Assembly: GCA_015179125.1 (NCBI GenBank)
Contig: WHVA01000160.1
Span: 62,001 to 126,000 of the forward strand
DNA length: 64,000 nt
DNA from: Gautieria morchelliformis
Lineage: Eukaryota; Basidiomycota; Agaricomycetes; Gomphales; Gomphaceae
Reading direction: 5' to 3'
Part shown: positions 8,596 through 19,348 of the stretch, in pieces
Layout of the letters: each line of letters starts with the position of its first letter
How positions within the stretch are numbered: the first letter of the stretch is position 1
Position numbers and translations under genes: made by a program
The notes under the pieces: generated by a model
What the model was told of the DNA's origin: nothing
Database searches by the model: none
Seen by the model: only the letters and a program-made list of their open reading frames with translations

Positions 8596-11500
8596 GGAGA
8601 CACTTCTGAGAAGCTATTGGGTGTTGAGAAGCTTGCTACTGATGGAAGTAATTGGCCATTGTGGCGAGCTACTCTCATCAGCTATTTCGAGTCCAAAAAT
8701 CTACTCAAGCATGTAGAAGGGAGAGTCACTCGACCTCCTGATCCTCCAGTCATGCCCCCAGGCCATATTCTAACAGAAGCTGAGGAAACTCAGATGGATA
8801 AGGCCGAGGAGAAGCTGGAGAGATACCTTGCTAGAGAAGGACAAGCCAAGACCCAAATCATCGTCTCAGTGTCAGAGTCATTAGCCCTGATGCTACAGAA
8901 GCAGAAGACAGCAAAAGAGACTTGGGATGCACTGGTCAATGAAATGACCAAAAAGCCCAAGATGGTCCTCACCAGCCTGCAGAGACAACTCCGCAGTATG
9001 AGATGTCCTGAGGATGGAGACTTGAGAGATCATTTGGACAAGGCCCAAGACCTATATGCTCGTCTTAATGAGATGGGAGCCAGAGTTTCCGAAGAAGAAT
9101 TCATGGACATCATCCTTGCATCACTTCCACCATCCTATGAGGCAGTCATGAACGCCCTTACCACTTCGCTTGAAGAATGCGGGATGCCATTGGTCCCTGA
9201 TAATATTATTAGGGTACTAAAGGCTCAGTATGACAGGAAGAAAACACTCCCGCAAGAAGAGCAGGTGTTTATTGGTTCATCTACTAAGAAGGACCAGAAG
9301 GGGCAGAAGGCGCATGTATGCACCAACTGCAAAAAGCCTGGACATTCCATCGAAAATTGCTGGGCTAAAGGAGGTGGTAAAGAAGGTCAAGGACCACGTC
9401 AGAAGAAGAAAGCCAAAGGCAAGAAGAAGAAGAAGGGTAAAGCAAAAGCGAATGTTGCCGAAGAAGAGTCTACTTCTGAGGAAAGTGGTGATGGGCATCT
9501 TGCCTTCACCAATTTCGACGAGTGCTCTAATTTCAATTTGAGCACATCCTCAGGAGTTATAGTTATACTCGACACCGGAACGACATCGCATATGACTCCT
9601 CACAAAAATTTATTGAGGAACTACTGTCAATTCTCACAGCCGAGGACTATCCGAGCAGCCAACAAAGGTACCTTTGATGCCTTCGGCTCAGGACTGCTCG
9701 TATTATCCAATAAGGTTGGAGATAGAACAGTAGAAGTCACGTTGCAAGATACATACTATGCACCCAAAATTGCTGCTACCCTCGTCTCGATCGGTCGGTG
9801 CGATGATGCTGGCTACGACATTCGACTCGGTGGCCAGAAATGCACAATATCTAATGCTGCTGGAAAAGTATTGATGCAAGCACCGAAAGTCAATGGCTTA
9901 TATCGACTAGACCTCCAGTCACCAAGTGCTCAAGCCCATATGTGTTTATCTGCCATGGAAATTCATCAAAAGATGGGGCACATCTCGCAGAAGTCCCTAC
10001 AACATCTATTAAATCATGGCATGATATTGGGCATTGAACTGAGCTCCACAGGCGATAGAATTGTCTGTGATGCGTGTATTCAGGCCAAGATTGCGCGCAA
10101 ACCTCTTCCTCGAGAACCCAGAGACCGAACATCAAAATTCGGTGACAGAATTTATTCTGATGTCTGGGGACCTGCAAGACACCTCACGATCGATAAGAAG
10201 TCATATTATGTCTCCTTTATCGATGATTACTCAAGAGAATCGGTGATCTATCTCATGGCGAACAAATCAGAAGCATTCTCAAAGTACAAGCTCTACGAGG
10301 CTTTAATGCTTCGACAGAGAAATGTGCACATCAAGGCACTTGTTTCTGATCGAGGGGGCGAGTATACGAGCTCTGAATTCGAACAGCATCTAGCCAAACA
10401 AGGCACGAAGCATCAGTTGACGGTACACGACACACCAGAGTCCAATGGTGTTGCGGAACGCTTGAACCGAACTCTCACTGAGAGAACTCGTGCCATGCTG
10501 CTAGAATCAGGCCTTCCTAAGATATTATGGGGCTATGCGATACAGCATGCCAATTATCTTAGGAACAGGACGCATACAAGAGCTCTACCAGATAAAACGC
10601 CCTACGAGATGATTCACCATGAAAAACCGAATCTCAAAGACATTCACGCGTGGGGAACTGAAATTTACGTTAAAATCACTCAGGGAGATAAATTGGCAGC
10701 TCGTGCCAAGAGAGCTCGGTGGATAGGAATTTCTGCGCAGAGCCATGGTCATTATGTTTATTGGCCTGACTCGCACAAAGTTTCTGTCGAGCGGAATGTT
10801 GTGTTTGATTCAGAGATGAAGAAGGGAAAGGTCCCAATCATTTCTATTGAGGAATCCAAGCTACCTACGTCTAAAGAAGAGAAGAAGGCCATTCCGGCAT
10901 CAGTGCCTGTGCCCGGTCGCTTAGTCAGCGAAGAGGCAAAGATCGAAGAAATTGATGAAAGTGCACCGGAGGAATATCTTGAAAAGCTGCAACCTATTCA
11001 GGGAGTTGATGACAGACCTAGAGAAGCTGAACCGATAAGGAGAAGCGAAAGGATCCGTCAACAACAAGTGCAGCCGGCCCCATCAGGTCCCGTAACAAGA
11101 TCTCAAACCCAGAGACAAGCTGGCGCACATATGACTACGCTAGCTTACGAGGACGTTGAGGACCATAAAGAAGTTTTATTCGACCAAGAATTATCCTCCG
11201 AGATTGATGGCATCAGTAGCTATGAGTGTGCCATCAGTGCGTTTCTAACCGACGGTCAAAACAATAACAAGGCGCCGGATTTGAGTCAAATTGAACCTAG
11301 CAATGCAGACGAAGCTCTGAATAATCCTATATGGAAGAAATCAATGGACAAAGAGTATGAGGCCCTAATCGACAAGGGAGTGTGGGAACGAGCCAAACCA
11401 CCTCCTGGAGCCAATATTGTCGGTAATAAATGGGTCTACCTTTGGAAGCGTAATCCAGAAGGGAAACCAATAGTACCTAAATCGAGAATGGTCGCCCAAG

Positions 11501-12831
11501 GCTTCACACAGAAGTTTGGAGTCGACTATGATGAGACATACTCACCTGTTGCTCGGTTATCCTCCCTACGGATCATATGCGCCATCGCTGCTAGGAATGA
11601 CTGGCCTATCCATCAAATGGACGTAGACTATGCATACCTCAATGCTACGTTGCCCGAACCTATTTACATGAAGCAGCCGTATGGATATGAGTCTGGAGAC
11701 AAAGGCGAAGTGCTACTTTTGAAGAAAGCACTCTACGGCCTCAAGCAATCTGGAAGAGAATGGTATAAACGTCTAAGTGGTGAATTCCACAAGTTAGGAT
11801 TCACTACGTCAGCCACAGATGGGGCTGTATTTTATAGACGTGGCGGAAAGGGGCATGTGATCATTGCAACAGCTGTGGACGACCTTACCATCACAGCTGA
11901 GAATCAATCAGTCCTGGACGAAGTCAAACGAGATCTTGCTCAGGTCTTCAGTATGAAAGATCTAGGCGAGATTCATTGGCTATTGAATCTCAAAATCGAA
12001 AGAGACTGGCAGAAGAAGACCATTGCAATTTCACAACCTGCATACATCGAGAAGATCATCAAAAAATTTAATCTCGAAGATGCAAAGACTTATGCTACGC
12101 CTCTTGATCCAGCCGTAAAATTATCTAAAGACCAATGTCCTTCTACAGAGAGAGGCAAGAAAGCCATGTCGAAGTTTCCATACAGGCAAGCTATAGGATC
12201 ACTGATGTGGGCGGCTGTAGCCACTCGACCTGACATTGCATTTGCGGTGTCATTACTCTCGCAATTCCTTGAAAATCCAGGTGGCACACACTGGAATGCA
12301 GTCAAACGTGTCTTCAAATATTTGAAAGGCACGAAGCATTACAAGCTCACACTTGGAAGAAATCAAGACGGCTTGATAGGGTATTCAGATGCGGATTGGG
12401 GTTCACAGAGTCATAGGCGTTCGTATTCGGCATACTTATTTCAGATTGATGGAGGCACTGTTTCATGGAGTTGCCAGAAACAGTCGATAGTAGCCCTCTC
12501 ATCAACTGAAGCCGAATTCGTCGCCCTGACCCATGCGGGCAAAGAGGCTCTTTGGATGCGCCATTTTATTTCTGAAATATTCCAACCACTGAACAGACCC
12601 ATCCAAGTTTATTCAGACAATCAATCAGCCATTGCCATCACGTATGGCACCCAACAACACACGAGAACCAAGCACTTCGACATCCGATTATATTTCCTTC
12701 GAGATATAATCAAAAATCAACAAGCCAAGCTCGTTTATTTGCCAACCGAACAAATGTTGGCAGATATCCTCACTAAAGGACTTCCCAGTCCTAGAGTGAA
12801 GATTCTCAACGAGCAAATCGGAATATATTAA
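8587..12831 (+). CDS. Copia B gag-pol polyprotein
   Basis: One open frame of 1414 residues. Gag occupies about residues 1-240. A CCHC knuckle (CTNCKKPGHSIENC) is at 245-258. The protease strand LDTGTTSHMT begins at 328. The integrase zinc head is around 460-500 and the DDE core spans about 525-625 (YSDVWGP, VSDRGGEYTS, NGVAERLN). Reverse transcriptase is around 930-1180 with AVDDLTI at about 1095, and RNase H runs from about 1260 (YSDADWG). Gag and pol share one frame, as in Drosophila copia, so their ratio is presumably set by splicing or processing rather than frameshifting. Confidence 0.95.
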   Translation: MGPGDTSEKLLGVEKLATDGSNWPLWRATLISYFESKNLLKHVEGRVTRPPDPPVMPPGHILTEAEETQMDKAEEKLERYLAREGQAKTQIIVSVSESLALMLQKQKTAKETWDALVNEMTKKPKMVLTSLQRQLRSMRCPEDGDLRDHLDKAQDLYARLNEMGARVSEEEFMDIILASLPPSYEAVMNALTTSLEECGMPLVPDNIIRVLKAQYDRKKTLPQEEQVFIGSSTKKDQKGQKAHVCTNCKKPGHSIENCWAKGGGKEGQGPRQKKKAKGKKKKKGKAKANVAEEESTSEESGDGHLAFTNFDECSNFNLSTSSGVIVILDTGTTSHMTPHKNLLRNYCQFSQPRTIRAANKGTFDAFGSGLLVLSNKVGDRTVEVTLQDTYYAPKIAATLVSIGRCDDAGYDIRLGGQKCTISNAAGKVLMQAPKVNGLYRLDLQSPSAQAHMCLSAMEIHQKMGHISQKSLQHLLNHGMILGIELSSTGDRIVCDACIQAKIARKPLPREPRDRTSKFGDRIYSDVWGPARHLTIDKKSYYVSFIDDYSRESVIYLMANKSEAFSKYKLYEALMLRQRNVHIKALVSDRGGEYTSSEFEQHLAKQGTKHQLTVHDTPESNGVAERLNRTLTERTRAMLLESGLPKILWGYAIQHANYLRNRTHTRALPDKTPYEMIHHEKPNLKDIHAWGTEIYVKITQGDKLAARAKRARWIGISAQSHGHYVYWPDSHKVSVERNVVFDSEMKKGKVPIISIEESKLPTSKEEKKAIPASVPVPGRLVSEEAKIEEIDESAPEEYLEKLQPIQGVDDRPREAEPIRRSERIRQQQVQPAPSGPVTRSQTQRQAGAHMTTLAYEDVEDHKEVLFDQELSSEIDGISSYECAISAFLTDGQNNNKAPDLSQIEPSNADEALNNPIWKKSMDKEYEALIDKGVWERAKPPPGANIVGNKWVYLWKRNPEGKPIVPKSRMVAQGFTQKFGVDYDETYSPVARLSSLRIICAIAARNDWPIHQMDVDYAYLNATLPEPIYMKQPYGYESGDKGEVLLLKKALYGLKQSGREWYKRLSGEFHKLGFTTSATDGAVFYRRGGKGHVIIATAVDDLTITAENQSVLDEVKRDLAQVFSMKDLGEIHWLLNLKIERDWQKKTIAISQPAYIEKIIKKFNLEDAKTYATPLDPAVKLSKDQCPSTERGKKAMSKFPYRQAIGSLMWAAVATRPDIAFAVSLLSQFLENPGGTHWNAVKRVFKYLKGTKHYKLTLGRNQDGLIGYSDADWGSQSHRRSYSAYLFQIDGGTVSWSCQKQSIVALSSTEAEFVALTHAGKEALWMRHFISEIFQPLNRPIQVYSDNQSAIAITYGTQQHTRTKHFDIRLYFLRDIIKNQQAKLVYLPTEQMLADILTKGLPSPRVKILNEQIGIY

Positions 12832-12844
12832 GCTTGAGGGGGCG
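12832..12844 (+). other. Polypurine tract of copia B
   Basis: GCTTGAGGGGGCG lies between the stop of gag-pol and the 3' LTR. This is the usual place and base composition of the plus-strand primer in LTR elements. Confidence 0.6.
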
Positions 12845-13342
12845 TGTTGGGTGCATTTATGCTCCTGCACCAAAATCAAGCATAATATATCCAATTTGTT
12901 GTGTGGCCTTCCAATTTCTTCTCACATTGCTCTTGTATTATGCATCCATTTCTCTGGTTATTTTCGAAATTTTCCACTCATTCCTTATCTCTCTATTTCA
13001 CCTTGTTATTCCTACTTTCACAAGCGGCTGCACCCAGCGGAGTCTGAAATGACTTCGACGCGCGAGCTCTTGGGCGCTAAAGGGCCGGGTAGTAGTACAT
13101 GCGCAGTGGAACACATTTCCCCCTCTCTCAGTGACCACTAAATTCACTGAGAGAGGCAAGTAAATTAGTCTAGTAGTCTTTGCATTTATTAACCTAGAAA
13201 TGCTCTGTAGTGAATTGATTTCTAGGTAGTGTATAATATATTTATAGTGACCACTAAATTCACTGAGAGAGTGAATTGATTTCTAGTCTATTCTTTTGAA
13301 TAACAAGTCCATACCTACTGCCTATAATTCCTGTCCTCTACA
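12845..13342 (+). repeat. 3' LTR of copia B
   Basis: Same length and ends as the 5' copy and essentially identical to it. It follows directly after a purine-rich tract and the end of the gag-pol frame. Identity between the two LTRs is the usual clock for insertion age. Confidence 0.95.
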
Positions 13343-16147
13343 AGCGATCTCCTCTGGACGAGTAGGTGATTGATCGGATGAGAGGGTTTTCGCATCCACG
13401 GTTAGGGGGGTCCAGACAGGGTAGGCGGTGTCAAGGTTGAAGCGCTTGACAATGTAGGCCGTCTGGCTCAGTGAAATGGTTCTCGCGGTTCGGTTGCGCA
13501 CGATCTCGATCCCTAGCATCCAGCGCATATCGCCTAGGTCGGTGATGTCAATTTCAGCTCGTAGATCGTGAATGATCGAGTCCATTTCTGCAACAGTGCT
13601 GGCAGTCGCAGCCATATCATCTGTGTGGATCATGAGGATGGATTTTCCGAGCTTAGTGGAGCGGCTGTAGACACAATGGTCGACGGGATTCCGAACGAAG
13701 TGGTGAGCGACCATCGCTTTGCCTAAGGTTTTATTCCATTGCCGGCCAGATTGTTTAAGGCCGTATAAGCCTTTTCTCAGTCGACACACGTGGTTCTCGT
13801 TGCCCAGGGTGATACTACCCTCAGCCTGCTCCATATAAATCTCCTCATCTAGCTCAGAGTGAAGGAAACCTGTTTTAACCTCCAGTTGGCGTATTTCCCA
13901 GTTGAGAGAGGCGGCTAGGGATAGGACCAGGCGGAAGGATTCCAGGCGAGCAACGGGTGAGAAAGTGTCATGGTAGTCTTGACCTGGAACCTGAGTAAAA
14001 CCTTTTGCGACGATTAGGACTTTTAGCTTGGCCATTTTACCAGATTCGTCGCATTTGATGTGACAGACGGTCTTACTCTTGATAATCTTTTTGCCAGTAG
14101 GAACAGAGCTTCGAGGGACAAGGTCCCATACGTGATGTTTTTGCATGGACTGTAGCTCGGAGTCCATGCCTAGTTGCCACATCGGACCGTTTGGGCCTTT
14201 GAGGGCTTCTGTGAAATATGTGGGGTCCTCGTCCTCATGAACGATGCCGGCAAGTGCCATATCCTCAACGAAGTTAGCCTCGAGGTCAGCGTTCCTTTTT
14301 GCAGCTTGTGCGAGTCGTGCTATGGTGGTAGCAGAAGTGATTTTGGCGACGGCACGCTCGGTGCGGCTGGTGTAGGGAATGTGTCTCATGGCAGCGCCCG
14401 CAGCTGATGGTTTTGGTACACGCAAGGAACGGCGTGGTAGTTGGTCAATCGTGGTCGGTTCAGGAAGATCGGTTTCAACACCCTCCGTTTCACCAGTCTC
14501 ATTTTCAACACCCTCTGGGGCCTCAACCTCCAATTCCTCCTCTGACTCTCCCTCGCCATCCAGTACACCCTCTCCGTGAGGACCCTCAGCTCCCCCTCCA
14601 TCCACGCTGCCATTGTTGTGACTGTAATCCATGTCGTGGTCACTTCCGCTGTCATCGGTTTGGTCTCCGACTACAAGGCCAGGGTGAAGTGGTCGAGGGG
14701 TGTCGTCCTTAGATTCGATGAACGTAACATTCCGAGACATTATGATCTGACCAGTAGTTCGGTTGTAGCACCGGTATGCCTTAGAGTTCAGTGAGTAGCC
14801 AACTAGTATGCACTCAATTGAACGGTTGTAGATCTTCGCGACGTGGCGGTTTTGGATTAGTACGAACGCCCTGCATCCGATTTCTCGTAGATGCGAAACG
14901 TCGGGTTTCTGACACGTCCAGGCCTCATAAGGGGTCTTATTGTTGAGGGCCTTAGTGGGGGTCCTATTTTTGAGGTATACAGCTGTTAGCACACATTCAC
15001 CCCATAGGGTAGGAGGGAGCTTTGCGTCAGATCGGATTGCTTGCGCCCTCGACATGAGAGTACGGGGGCTCCGTTCAACAATGCCGTTCTCGGCGGAGGT
15101 ATATGGTGCTGTAAAGAGGTGTTGTATACCCTGGTTGAGGAGATATCTCTCATATAGCTTAGATGTATATTCGCCACCGTTGTCAGTGACAAATTTCTTG
15201 ACAGCACGACTGGATTGGCGTTCGACCAGCGCTAGCCATTCTGTGAATGCGGTGACGGCGTCACTCTTTTTGGCAAGTAGATAAGTCCAAGTCAGTCTGG
15301 AGTAGTCGTCTATGAAGTTTAGGGCATAGAATTTTCCACCGGCGGGTACATCCTCGGGCCCGGTGATGTCAGAGAATACGATGTCTAGGATACCCTTGGC
15401 TCTCTCACCCTCACATATCTTTGGTACCGACACTTTTGTCTGCTTCCCGAGGATACAATGTTCACAGGTTGGCGGTATGGAAGAGAGGTCGGTAGGCATA
15501 CCTGTAGCCATGCGTTTCTTTGCCATAGCAATGATCGAGGGGTAATTGACATGGCCAAGGCGCCTGTGCCAGGTTTCGAGACTAGCGGGGGCTCTCGCAA
15601 GGTTAGCATAAGCTTGGGCTGATGAGGTTGTCGGGATATGATATAGACCGCCATACACTCTAGTGCCCTTAAGCCTCTCTTCCTTCTGCTGATCATATAC
15701 GTGGCATTGGTCTTTGGAAAAGACCGAGACGTAGTCATCATCGTCACCGAGCTTGCCTACGGACATGAGTCTTATGGTGGCATCGGGGACGTAGAGGACT
15801 TGTCGCAATGTAAGGGATTTTCCGCTTAGCGTAGTCATTTTAACGTCTCCTACACCGATGGCTTTGGCAACGGAACCGTTCATTCCTTTGATGGGACGAG
15901 GTTCGATTTGCACAAGCTTGGTGAAGTCATCTCTGCATGGGGTGCAGTGAATGGATGCGCCGGAATCAAGGAATCGAGGGATGGGACCCATCGACGCGAG
16001 TACTGATTCAGGCGCACCAGCAGTCCCATGTTGATGTGCTAGCCAATCGATACTACATGCGGCGTCAGTTTCTTCCGTACACGCAAAAGACCAGTCGTTC
16101 TCGTAGAGGTGATCATCTTGCTGGTAAAAGGTTATTGGACGGGACAT
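13343..16147 (-). CDS. Copia A pol, first part (protease, integrase, reverse transcriptase)
   Basis: Copia order is clear: protease strand FLDSGASIHC, integrase head and core (WHRRLGHVNY, FVTDNGGEYTS, ENGIVERS), then reverse transcriptase (VKTGFLHSELDEEIYM, MIHTDDMAATAS). An acid-rich linker separates integrase from reverse transcriptase. The frame is cut by insertion of copia B at 13342/13343. Confidence 0.88.
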
Positions 16148-16180
16148 TGCAGACGTAGCGGAGGATGCAATGTTGGCTGA

Positions 16181-17146
16181 TTAAGTTTTAGTCTTAGTCT
16201 CCCCCGCAACGTTGGCATCGGCAGCGAGAGCGGCATCCTTCTCCTTCTTTGCGCGTGCGCGTGGGCCACCACCTTCGTCACCACCACCGGGATCCCAACG
16301 TCTTTCCTTCGAGTGGCCAGGCTTGTTGCAATTCGCACAGGTAACTCTGGAGGAGGGTTTTTTGGCGGTGACAGCAGCGAGGGCTTCCTCAGCAGCGATA
16401 ACCTGATTAGCATGGTGGACTTTAGAGGCCCCGAAACGAAGGCGAGCTTTAAGTCCGTAGAATGTAATGCCGTCCTTGGTAGAAGTGAGGATACCTTCGA
16501 GTTGCTCACGGATCGGGGTAAAGAAGTCGTGGGAGAGGGTGTTCAAGCAGATAATGATCATCCAGTCGTCCTCCTTGATTGGACCGGTGGCAAACATGTC
16601 TTTCATAGTGTGCTCAAGTGCAAGAAGGGTGACGTTGATATCGATGCCTGGGGAGAAACGAGTGGAGAGCGCACATTTGAGTAGCGAGACTTGATGCATC
16701 GGGCCCAGCATAGAGAAGGATTCACGGACTTTGCTCCATGCGGCGGACGCAGTAGTACAGCCAGCTATGACATGGTGGAGTGATGGGTCCATCATTAGCT
16801 GAATGGTGAAGACGAGTGTGGTGTCCTTCGCAATCCAGAGGTCTTTTTTAGACGGTTTGGTGTCAGGAGGGATGGTCGAGCAAGGATCGTGTGCATCAAA
16901 GTATTTCCATAACCCACTAGTAGCAAGAACAGCTTGGGCTTCGCTGGCCCAGGACTCATAGTGTTCACCACCCAGGAGAAGCTTGGACATTTTGGGGCGA
17001 GCCCAGTTCTCAGGGATGAAGGAAGTGATAGAGGACGTCATGAGGCGGAAGGAAAGGAAAAAAACGTTTATATGCGCTGTCAGTGGAGGTAGGGATGACA
17101 GAAAAAGAACGGTCTCGGATATTTCCTGCACGTATGGATGCTTCAC
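16181..17146 (-). CDS. Copia A gag
   Basis: A 321-residue frame whose body matches the UBN2/gag-polypeptide pattern of copia elements: LLGGEHYESWASEAQAVL near residue 55, then a long helical stretch. Its C-terminal part has a CCHC-knuckle region (CANCNKPGHSK) followed by a basic tail. It starts about 25 bp inside the primer-binding site. Confidence 0.8.
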   Translation of the reverse strand: MKHPYVQEISETVLFLSSLPPLTAHINVFFLSFRLMTSSITSFIPENWARPKMSKLLLGGEHYESWASEAQAVLATSGLWKYFDAHDPCSTIPPDTKPSKKDLWIAKDTTLVFTIQLMMDPSLHHVIAGCTTASAAWSKVRESFSMLGPMHQVSLLKCALSTRFSPGIDINVTLLALEHTMKDMFATGPIKEDDWMIIICLNTLSHDFFTPIREQLEGILTSTKDGITFYGLKARLRFGASKVHHANQVIAAEEALAAVTAKKPSSRVTCANCNKPGHSKERRWDPGGGDEGGGPRARAKKEKDAALAADANVAGETKTKT

Positions 17147-17170
17147 AAGGATATTAGGAGTGCAGCGGTA

Positions 17171-17182
17171 GGCCCATAACCT
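17171..17182 (-). other. Primer-binding site of copia A (initiator tRNA half)
   Basis: The plus strand reads GGCCCATAACC, which is the anticodon stem-loop of eukaryotic initiator Met-tRNA (CAU anticodon). The minus strand is therefore complementary to it. Drosophila copia and Ty5-type elements are known to prime from a 5' half of this tRNA cut in the anticodon loop. Confidence 0.7.
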
Positions 17183-17184
17183 AT

Positions 17185-17429
17185 TGGAGTCTGCACTGCA
17201 TTAGGCTCAGACGTTCAGAGTGGCATGAACGACTGTGTATTACCTGCACTGCGTTAGGCTACAGTGCGAGTAAGTAATTGGTAAGATAGGGAAGTACTGA
17301 CTGAGCTTTCTTACCTCAGACGTTCAGAGTGGCATGAACGACTGAGGAGAGAAGCGGAGATGTGGAATCTGAACTATATGGACTCAGTCTGTGTGGGTCC
17401 ATATAGACGAACCACATCGAACTCCAACA
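17185..17429 (-). repeat. 5' LTR of copia A
   Basis: On the minus strand this 245-bp segment starts TGTTGGAG and ends AGACTCCA, so its ends are TG..CA with short inverted symmetry (TGTTGGAGT/ACTCCA). It is placed two bases from a primer-binding site (17171-17182) and upstream of gag. The partner LTR is outside the window, so ends are inferred from the TG..CA rule and the primer site. Confidence 0.6.
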
Positions 17430-17439
17430 CATTCCAGCC

Positions 17440-18090
17440 TTACACCCGTTTGCAGTACCTAAGGTGCGCGTCGGATTTGCTTCCGTTTTAGCGCGCAAAC
17501 TTCGAACAACGATATCTTGCTTGATATCGCTCCGATTCGCTTGAAATTTCATATCTGAAGCTATGTGGACCATAGCTAGGGCATAGAACTAAAAAATCCG
17601 AATAAAACAAGCATTTTTTATTTTGCATTTTGGGTGCTGAGGGGGGAACAATGTCAAGCTTAGCTTACTGTATGTAGTTCAATGCAGGTTTTAATTTTGT
17701 TTGATACTTTGTACTAATGGTGAGAACCCACTACAGGAGAATCTCCAGAAGAGGGTGTCATAGGATTGGAGAGGAAGGGCTTAGCTTCTTCTGACATTGG
17801 ATCAGTGAGATCTGACGGTAGGCGTTCATTCTCGATGTCGGATTTCCTCCTGTGTAGCATAAGCCCCGAAATCTTTCATCCCTTCCGCACCGAGTGCCAA
17901 TGCACCATAAGGCAACTTCGCCGATCCTGACACGTTCTTGAGCTCGGAAACCGCGGGGGCGCACACGTATGCGGTGGGGTGAGGGGCGCGGAGGTGCTGG
18001 GGTGGGCGAGCTGGTATAGGAGGACGGGGTGGTGGGGGAGTGGGCGGCGGCGGGTGCGGGTGCGGGTGTGGGTGCAGGTACGGGTGCAGG
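17440..18090 (-). repeat. Left inverted arm
   Basis: Read on the minus strand this arm matches 26090-26745 on the plus strand at roughly 95 percent by eye. Shared landmarks are the TTACACCCGTTTGCAGTACC end, the tatcttgcttgatatc palindrome, a T/A-rich stretch and the start of the GC-rich array. It begins only 10 bp from the copia A LTR. A conserved coding-like stretch ([27 protein letters not shown]) reads outward in both arms. Confidence 0.85.
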
Positions 18091-18320
18091 TTGTTACGTA
18101 TCGAGATTTCCGCTAAGTCAGAACTGGAAAGGACAGCGGCTTCAACTTATAGGTTGCACCCCCAATGAACTATCGTCCTAAGTATTTCCCCTGCATGGAG
18201 TCCCCTGGGTGTCAAGGTGTGTCGACACCCCCGCACCCTGCTAACCGTATGCCCAGTCTCCTCACGATGAGCTCCGTGTCGTCCATGCTGCAATCGCACC
18301 CGCACCTGCACCCGTACCTG

Positions 18321-18792
18321 TGTTACGACCGTTCATTTCCGACTTCCGACCCTCAGTTCCGCCACACATTCCGCCCCTCCGATATTCCGCAACACATTCC
18401 GCCCCTCCGATATTTCCGACATTCCGCCCCTTGTACATTTCCCTTGTTCTTTCGACTCTATTACTCGGACCCACCGGACCCGCTTCATTGTTCATCAAAA
18501 CCATATATCCGGTCATCCTTGTAGTTCGTTGTCAGATATGTTTTCCCGACCCCTTGTTCTTTGCCATTGTGCTACCTTACCCTGAACCCCCTTGTAGTCC
18601 CATTGTTCCCAATAGTTAGTTCCCACACATTGTCTACTCGACTTCCGCTTCCTCCAGAATTTGCTTAGTACAATACCATTACTTGTTGTTCTGTGCTTTG
18701 TATAAAACCCCCTCATGTATGTCTGTTATTCTGCAATCAGATAATCACCTTCGATACTTGATTTCCTTCGCTCCATCTCCTGTTCTTAGCAC
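18321..18792 (+). repeat. Possible solo LTR
   Basis: The segment starts TGTTACGACCG and could end ..TTAGCACA, with a TATAAAA box near 18700 followed by a short downstream region. That layout resembles a gypsy-type LTR. No target duplication was found and no coding part is near, so this is tentative. Two 31-bp repeats (attccgcccctccgatatt) lie near 18367-18420. A second TGTTACG occurs at 18092. Confidence 0.3.
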
Positions 18793-19348
18793 AGCGAGTC
18801 TAGCAAGATCTCAGTCTCTCCGCCTTCCATCTTCCATGGGGGATACCGGCCCAAACGGCAGCCGGTAGAGGGATGGGAGCGCGGACGTGACACGACTGGG
18901 CTGGCGGCCTTTGAGGCGTGCGAGGGCGTCGCCGCGGTTGGTGTTGCGGTAGCGCGTGGAGGCGTGGGACGTGGCGGTGGTCATCGCGAGGGTGTTGATG
19001 GTAGGAGTGATGGAGCCGCGGTCGGTTGGGGTGCGGGTGGACGACAGGAAGGAACTGCTCGTGCTTGTACGAGTAGAAGGGGCGCTTCAAGTCACAATGG
19101 TGGACTTGTAGTTGGGACGCGTGACAGCCCTTTCAGCGAGGATGTAAAGTAAGCATAAGTAGCAAACTCACCAATAAAAACGGGATAGTGGCCATTCGAC
19201 ACCTGAAAATTACACTTGAGTTGGGGTTCAGCATTGGGAGTAAGGGTGCAAATGCTGTCGCATGATTCATGTCATAGAATTCTTGGTCAGGGTGTGTGTT
19301 TCGGGAACTTCCTTTCTCCTTGTATGTACTACCCACACCATCGCTCAT
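18793..19348. other. Intergenic stretch upstream of the transposase
   Basis: GC-rich sequence to about 19100 has coding-like composition on the minus strand but gives no recognisable protein. The last 200 bp are ordinary AT-richer upstream sequence. No terminal repeat belonging to the transposase alone was seen here. Confidence 0.4.

Larger units (their letters stand above)
8084..13342 (+). mobile_element. Ty1/copia element B, looks whole and recent
   Basis: Complete 5259-bp LTR retrotransposon. LTRs are 8084-8581 and 12845-13342, both 498 bp with TGTTGGG..TCTACA ends, and by eye they differ at one position (about 8239 versus 13000). The 5 bases agcga lie on both sides (8079-8083 and 13343-13347), a typical target duplication. 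One uninterrupted frame covers gag and pol. The near-identical LTRs imply a very young insertion, later than copia A, which it splits. Confidence 0.96.
7557..17429 (-). mobile_element. Ty1/copia element A, interrupted by two later insertions
   Basis: Minus-strand Ty1/copia retrotransposon. Its 5' LTR is 17185-17429, gag is 16181-17146 and pol runs 16147 down to 13343. Pol resumes at 8083 and continues to 7557 on the far side of copia B. The gypsy element cuts it at 7557, so the rest of RNase H and the 3' LTR lie beyond the window. Apart from the two insertions it has a few breaks. It is the oldest of the three nested elements. Confidence 0.88.

Noticed and set aside
17758-17964. A 68-residue frame in the left arm, repeated in the right arm, as a small gene
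   Set aside because: It is kept in both arms only because the DNA is repeated. Another frame of the same DNA looks more protein-like, so I left it within the arm description.
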